This document shows, one piece after another, positions 59,927-64,000 of a stretch of 64,000 bases of DNA. A model generated the notes under the pieces. The model made no database searches and was not told where the DNA came from. It saw nothing but the letters and a program-made list of their open reading frames with translations. The position numbers were made by a program, and so were the translations under genes. Each line of letters opens with the position of its first letter. Position 1 is the first letter of the stretch. This stretch comes from Alphaproteobacteria bacterium UBA3612 (lineage in GTDB: Bacteria > Pseudomonadota > Alphaproteobacteria > Sphingomonadales > Sphingomonadaceae): NCBI GenBank assembly GCA_002375465.1, contig DFLT01000012.1, forward strand, positions 485 to 64,484, read 5' to 3'.

Positions 59927-60556
59927 GTGAGAGGCAGGTTTCTCTCGTTCGAAGGTGGTGAAGGGGCGGGTAAGACGACGCAGATCGCGCGACTGGCTGC
60001 GCGTCTGCGGGCGGAGGGCGAGACCGTCATTGCCACCCGCGAACCGGGCGGCACGCCGGGCGCGGAGACAATCCGCGACCTGCTGGTCAAGGGCGAGACC
60101 GACCGCTGGAACGGCAAGACCGAGGCCCTGTTGATGAATGCCGCGCGGGCGGACCATGTCGCGCGCCTGATCCTGCCGGCGCTGCAGGCGGGCCAGTGGG
60201 TCATTTCCGACCGTTTTGCCCATTCGACACTCGCCTATCAGGGCGTCGCGCGCGGCATGGATCTGGAGGAGCTGATGGCGCTGCACAATATCGCGACGGA
60301 CGGCCTGTGGCCGGCACGGACGATATTGCTGGATCTGCCGGTCCCCGACGGACTGGCGCGGGCGAAGGGACGCGGTGGCGAGGATGCGCGGTTCGAGGGG
60401 GAGGCCATCGCCTTTCACGAAAAAGTGCGCGCAGGATTCCTGGCACTTGCAAAGCAGGATGCGTGCATGACCGTCATCGATGCGGCGCAAGATGCGGGTC
60501 GAGTGGCCGCCGACATCTGGCGCGTGGTCGAACCGATGCTGCGACCGCTGCCATGA
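59927..60556 (+). CDS. tmk: Thymidylate kinase
   Basis: A 209-residue dTMP kinase. P-loop FEGGEGAGKTTQ at about residues 7-18, then TREPGGTPGAETIR and ISDRFAHSTLAYQG as the DRY-type motif, and a lid in RAKGRGGEDARFE. It starts with GTG and overlaps holB in an ATGA. Confidence 0.96.
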   Translation: MRGRFLSFEGGEGAGKTTQIARLAARLRAEGETVIATREPGGTPGAETIRDLLVKGETDRWNGKTEALLMNAARADHVARLILPALQAGQWVISDRFAHSTLAYQGVARGMDLEELMALHNIATDGLWPARTILLDLPVPDGLARAKGRGGEDARFEGEAIAFHEKVRAGFLALAKQDACMTVIDAAQDAGRVAADIWRVVEPMLRPLP

Positions 60557-61515
60557 CGGCGCTGGTGGGCCATCAGGATCAGCGCGCGGCGTTCGAAGCG
60601 GCGTTTGCGTCGGGAAAGATGCACCACGCCTGGCTGCTGTCCGGGCCGCGCGGCATTGGCAAGCGAACCTTCGCAACCGCCGCGGCGCGCATGGTGCTGG
60701 CGGGTGCCACCAGTTTCGATGTGGACAATAGCGATCCGCAGGCGCGCGCATTCGATGCCGACGCCCATCCGGATTTTCGCAAATTGCAACGTGGCCTGAC
60801 GAAAACCGGCGACAAGCTGGCGCAGAATATCGTCGTCGATCAGGTGCGCGCATTCCTGCCGGTGCTGAACCAGACGCCGTCACTGTCCGAATGGCGCGTC
60901 GTCCTGATCGATTCCGCCTGTGAGATGAATACGGCGTCGGCCAACGCCTTCCTGAAATCCTTGGAAGAGCCGCCAAAGCAGACGATCTTTCTGCTGGTCT
61001 GTCATTCGCCTGGACGGCTGCTGCCGACGGTCAGATCGCGGTGCCGGACACTGACGTTCAGGCCGCTGCCCTCTTCCCAGGTGCGGGAAGTGCTGCAGAG
61101 CGAGCTGGACGATCATTCGGATATGGATGCCCTCGTTCAAATAGCGGACGGCGCGCCGGGCCGGGCATTGCGTTTCGCAGGCCTGGAGGTCGCCGAGCTG
61201 ATGTCGACGCTCGCCCGGCTGGAGGCGGTGGACGATAATGATGCGCGCGACCTGGCCCTGACCCTGGGTCAGCGACTGGCGCTGAAGGCCGCGCAACCGC
61301 GATTCGAGGCGTTTCTGGAACTGGCGGTCACGCATCTTGCCGATGCCGCGAAACGCGCGCAACCGGATCAGCTTGCGGCGCGGCTGGCGCTGTGGGATGA
61401 GGCGCGGACATTGGCTGGCGACGCGCTGGCAAAGTCGCTCGACCCCAGTGTCGTCGCCTTTCAGATCGCGCGTCTTGTCGGCCACCTCTCTACAGCGGAA
61501 CAGCGGGCAGCATGA
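60553..61515 (+). CDS. holB: DNA polymerase III delta' subunit
   Basis: A 320-residue clamp-loader subunit. MHHAWLLSGPRGIGKRTFA is a P-loop-like region, and SANAFLKSLEEPPKQTIFLLVCHSPGRLLPTVRSRC is the family's SRC and LEEPP signature. It is translationally coupled to tmk and metG, a frequent alphaproteobacterial gene order. Confidence 0.93.
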   Translation: MTALVGHQDQRAAFEAAFASGKMHHAWLLSGPRGIGKRTFATAAARMVLAGATSFDVDNSDPQARAFDADAHPDFRKLQRGLTKTGDKLAQNIVVDQVRAFLPVLNQTPSLSEWRVVLIDSACEMNTASANAFLKSLEEPPKQTIFLLVCHSPGRLLPTVRSRCRTLTFRPLPSSQVREVLQSELDDHSDMDALVQIADGAPGRALRFAGLEVAELMSTLARLEAVDDNDARDLALTLGQRLALKAAQPRFEAFLELAVTHLADAAKRAQPDQLAARLALWDEARTLAGDALAKSLDPSVVAFQIARLVGHLSTAEQRAA

Positions 61516-63044
61516 CGCAGAATTATTATATCACGACGGCCATCGCCTATCCGAATGGCGCGCCGCACATGGGCCATGCCTATGAGGCGATTGCGACGGA
61601 CGCGCTGGCGCGGTTCCACCGCCTGACCGGCAAGAACGTGTTCTTCATGACGGGCACGGACGAGCATGGATTGAAGATCGCTCGCGCCGCCGAAAAGGCC
61701 GACCTGACGCCGAAAGTCTATGTCGATGGAATGGTGGCGCAGTTCAAGGGAATGTGCGCCGCGCTGAACATCAGCAATGACAGGTTCGTGCGCACGACAG
61801 AGCCGCTGCATTATGAATGTGTGCAGGATTTGTGGCGCAAGATGGCGGCAAAGGGCGACATATACCTGGACCGCTATGAAGGCTGGTATTCGGTCCGCGA
61901 CGAGGCCTTTTATGACGAGAAGGAGCTGAAGCCCGGTCCCGACGGTACCAAATTGTCGCCGGAGGGCACGCCGGTCGAATGGACCGTCGAGGAAAGCTAT
62001 TTCTTTCGCCTGAGTGCGTATCAGGACAAATTGCTGGCCCTGTACGAGGCGCAGCCGGACTTCGTGCAGCCGCAGAGCCGTATGAATGAAATGAAGAATT
62101 TCGTGGCGGGCGGTCTTAGGGATCTGTCGATCAGTCGGACGAGCTTCGATTGGGGCGTGCCGGTTCCCGATGCACCCGACCACGTCATGTATGTATGGCT
62201 GGACGCGCTCGCAAATTATCTGAGCGGTGTTGGCTATCCTAATGAAGACTATAAGAAACGCTGGCCCGCAGATGCGCATGTCATCGGCAAGGATGTGGTG
62301 CGGTTCCACGCGATTTATTGGCCCGCTTTTCTGATGTCCGCCGATCTGGAGCTGCCGAAAACGGTATTCGGTCATGGTTTTGTCCTGCTGGACGGGGAAC
62401 GCATGTCGAAATCCTCCGGCAATGTGGTGGATCCGCTTGCGCTGGCGGAGAAATACGGCACCGACCAATTGCGCTATTTCCTGCTGCGCGAAGTACCATT
62501 TGGGGGTGACGGCTCCTATTCCGAACCGGCCATCGTCACCCGCTCCAACGCCGACCTTGCCAATGATCTTGGCAATCTGGCGCAGCGCTGCCTGTCGATG
62601 ATTGCCAAGAATTGCGACGGGATCCTGCCCGAGCCCACCGCCGCGACCGAGGCAGACAGCGCGTTGCACGCGAAGCTGTCGGCCTTGCCCGGCGACTATA
62701 ATCGGGCTTTTGACCGGATGGCCATTCACAATGCGCTGGAAACGCTGTGGAAGATGGTCGGCGAGACAAACCAGTATTTCGCCGGGCGCGAACCCTGGGC
62801 GCTAAAGAAGACCGATCCTGCGGCAATGGGGTCTGTGCTGTATCGCACCGCAGAGGCCGTCCGCCAGCTTGCCATTCTGGCGCAGCCCGCCATTCCGGAG
62901 GGTGCGGCCAAATTGCTGGATCTGCTGGGCGTAGCGGGAGATGCGCGTGACTTTGCGGCGCTGTCGACGCCGCTGTCGCCGGGGGCAGCCCTGCCTACAC
63001 CGCAGGGCGTCTTCCCGCGTTTCGAGATGCCCGCCGCGGCCTGA
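61512..63044 (+). CDS. metG: Methionyl-tRNA synthetase
   Basis: A 510-residue class I synthetase. The HIGH-like motif is HMGH (19-22) and the KMSKS-like motif is RMSKSSGN (297-304). No zinc-knuckle cysteines are visible, so it belongs to the zinc-free type common in alphaproteobacteria, and there is no C-terminal tRNA-binding extension. Start overlaps the holB stop (ATGA). Confidence 0.97.
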   Translation: MTQNYYITTAIAYPNGAPHMGHAYEAIATDALARFHRLTGKNVFFMTGTDEHGLKIARAAEKADLTPKVYVDGMVAQFKGMCAALNISNDRFVRTTEPLHYECVQDLWRKMAAKGDIYLDRYEGWYSVRDEAFYDEKELKPGPDGTKLSPEGTPVEWTVEESYFFRLSAYQDKLLALYEAQPDFVQPQSRMNEMKNFVAGGLRDLSISRTSFDWGVPVPDAPDHVMYVWLDALANYLSGVGYPNEDYKKRWPADAHVIGKDVVRFHAIYWPAFLMSADLELPKTVFGHGFVLLDGERMSKSSGNVVDPLALAEKYGTDQLRYFLLREVPFGGDGSYSEPAIVTRSNADLANDLGNLAQRCLSMIAKNCDGILPEPTAATEADSALHAKLSALPGDYNRAFDRMAIHNALETLWKMVGETNQYFAGREPWALKKTDPAAMGSVLYRTAEAVRQLAILAQPAIPEGAAKLLDLLGVAGDARDFAALSTPLSPGAALPTPQGVFPRFEMPAAA

Positions 63045-63131
63045 AAACCGGCGGGATCGCGCCCCTTCCAGCTTTACAAGCGAGCGACTTCTCCTATTCA
63101 TGCGGGGGCTTGGGAAGAGGAGAGTGCAGGC

Positions 63132-64000
63132 GTGATCCACATCGCGATTATCGGATCGGGTCCGGCGGGATATTATACTGCGGAAGCCGCTCAGAAAGCG
63201 TTCGGTGAAACCGCGCGAATTGACATTATCGACCGGCTGCCGACTCCGTTCGGCCTGATCCGTTCGGGTGTGGCGCCGGATCATCAAAGCCTGAAGGCGG
63301 TGGCGCGGCGCTATGAAAAGACTGCTTTGACCGAGGAGGTGCGTTTCGTTGGAAATGTCCCCATCGGCGATGACGGCGTGACCATCGCCGAGTTGCAGGA
63401 CATTTACGATGCTGTCGTGCTGGCGACCGGCGCACCGCACGACCGCAAGCTGGGTATCCCCGGTGACGATCTGCCCGGCGCGTTCGGCTCCGCCGCCTTT
63501 GTTGGCTGGTATAATGGACATCCCGATTTCGTCGCCGCCCAGCCGCCGCTCGACCATTCCACGGCGGTCGTTATCGGTAATGGCAACGTTGCCATAGACT
63601 GCGCCCGGATTCTTGCGAAGACGTCTGACGAGCTGGCCAGCAGCGATATCGCCGCGCATGCCGCCGAGGCGCTGGGCACGTCCAGGATTACACATATTCA
63701 TATAGTTGGGCGGCGCGGACCGCATCAGGTAAGCTTCACGCCCAAGGAACTGGGCGAGATGGGGCGGCTGGAGCGGGCGGCGGCGGTCGCCGATCCGGCG
63801 GCGTTCCCGCCGGAAACCGAGGACGAAGCCCTCGACCCCGGCCAGCGTAAGGTCGTCGGCTTCCTCCGCGAATTTGCCGGCAATGCGGCGGACAAGCCCG
63901 TTACCGTCAGCTTTGATTTCTTCACGCGGCCGGTTGCCATCGAAGGCGATCTGGCGGTCGAAGGCATCGAAGTGGAAAGGACGCGATTGACCGATGATGG
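63132..64000 (+). CDS. Ferredoxin-NADP reductase, adrenodoxin reductase type (5' part)
   Basis: The first 289 or so codons of an FAD and NADP enzyme that runs past the right edge. FAD motif IAIIGSGPAGYYTAEA at residues 4-19, PTPFGLIRSGVAPDH, and a second Rossmann motif VVIGNGNVAIDCARIL all match the FprA/adrenodoxin reductase family, which reduces ferredoxin or the reverse. It begins with GTG at 63132, after an AGGAG-like site at 63117-63123. Confidence 0.9.
   Translation, partial: MIHIAIIGSGPAGYYTAEAAQKAFGETARIDIIDRLPTPFGLIRSGVAPDHQSLKAVARRYEKTALTEEVRFVGNVPIGDDGVTIAELQDIYDAVVLATGAPHDRKLGIPGDDLPGAFGSAAFVGWYNGHPDFVAAQPPLDHSTAVVIGNGNVAIDCARILAKTSDELASSDIAAHAAEALGTSRITHIHIVGRRGPHQVSFTPKELGEMGRLERAAAVADPAAFPPETEDEALDPGQRKVVGFLREFAGNAADKPVTVSFDFFTRPVAIEGDLAVEGIEVERTRLTDD

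Overview
The window reads as a chromosomal segment of an alphaproteobacterium, most likely a sphingomonad (Sphingomonadales). The signs are a C4-pathway 5-aminolevulinate synthase, a cysteine-free L31, a PEP-CTERM-like sorting tail on secreted proteins, the alternative (carboxynorspermidine) polyamine pathway, a family 4-like uracil-DNA glycosylase and high-GC coding with many ATGA/GTGA start-stop overlaps. The species assignment is inference; no 16S or other marker is present.

Left part (1-14200): after about 600 bases of decayed sequence comes a complete microaerobic respiration module. Read on the minus strand it is ccoN-ccoO-ccoQ-ccoP (cbb3 oxidase), ccoG-ccoH-ccoI-ccoS (assembly and copper supply), hemN and two small exported or membrane proteins. 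An FNR-type regulator with cluster cysteines lies upstream of ccoN, and hemA, a universal stress protein and a small lipoprotein cytochrome c diverge from it. FNR-type boxes (TTGAY-N4-RTYAA) lie before ccoN, before hemN and between fnr and hemA, so oxidase, haem supply and regulator look like one oxygen-controlled regulon.

14200-22713: a mobile-DNA zone. It holds a broken IS3-family element carrying a piece of an IS30-type transposase, older truncated genes around it, and a tightly overlapped four-gene operon of three different tyrosine recombinases plus a small coiled-coil protein (Tn554/recombinase-trio type layout). The recombinase end abuts a PA0069-type radical SAM gene cut off just before its CxxxCxxC motif. 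The missing half of that gene is not in the window, so the inserted element may extend left and carry the cbb3/hem module as cargo.

Right part (22714-64000): core-type genes. They comprise moaB, an acyltransferase, an MFS transporter, a GDSL esterase with a PEP-CTERM-like tail, a uracil-DNA glycosylase, ETF-ubiquinone oxidoreductase, a TPR protein with ispE, a TonB-dependent receptor-like protein, glutaryl-CoA dehydrogenase, a polyamine cluster (carboxynorspermidine decarboxylase and synthase, ornithine/lysine decarboxylase) interspersed with PAP2 and macro-domain genes, a threonine dehydratase family enzyme, a methylcrotonyl-CoA carboxylase operon (leucine breakdown), rpmE and dinB. These are followed by an ABC polysaccharide export operon with glycosyltransferases and a sulfotransferase, tRNA-Ser(UGA), a Gly/Pro-rich PEP-CTERM-like protein, cell wall genes (mltB, rlpA, dacC), tmk-holB-metG, and the start of a ferredoxin-NADP reductase that runs off the right edge.
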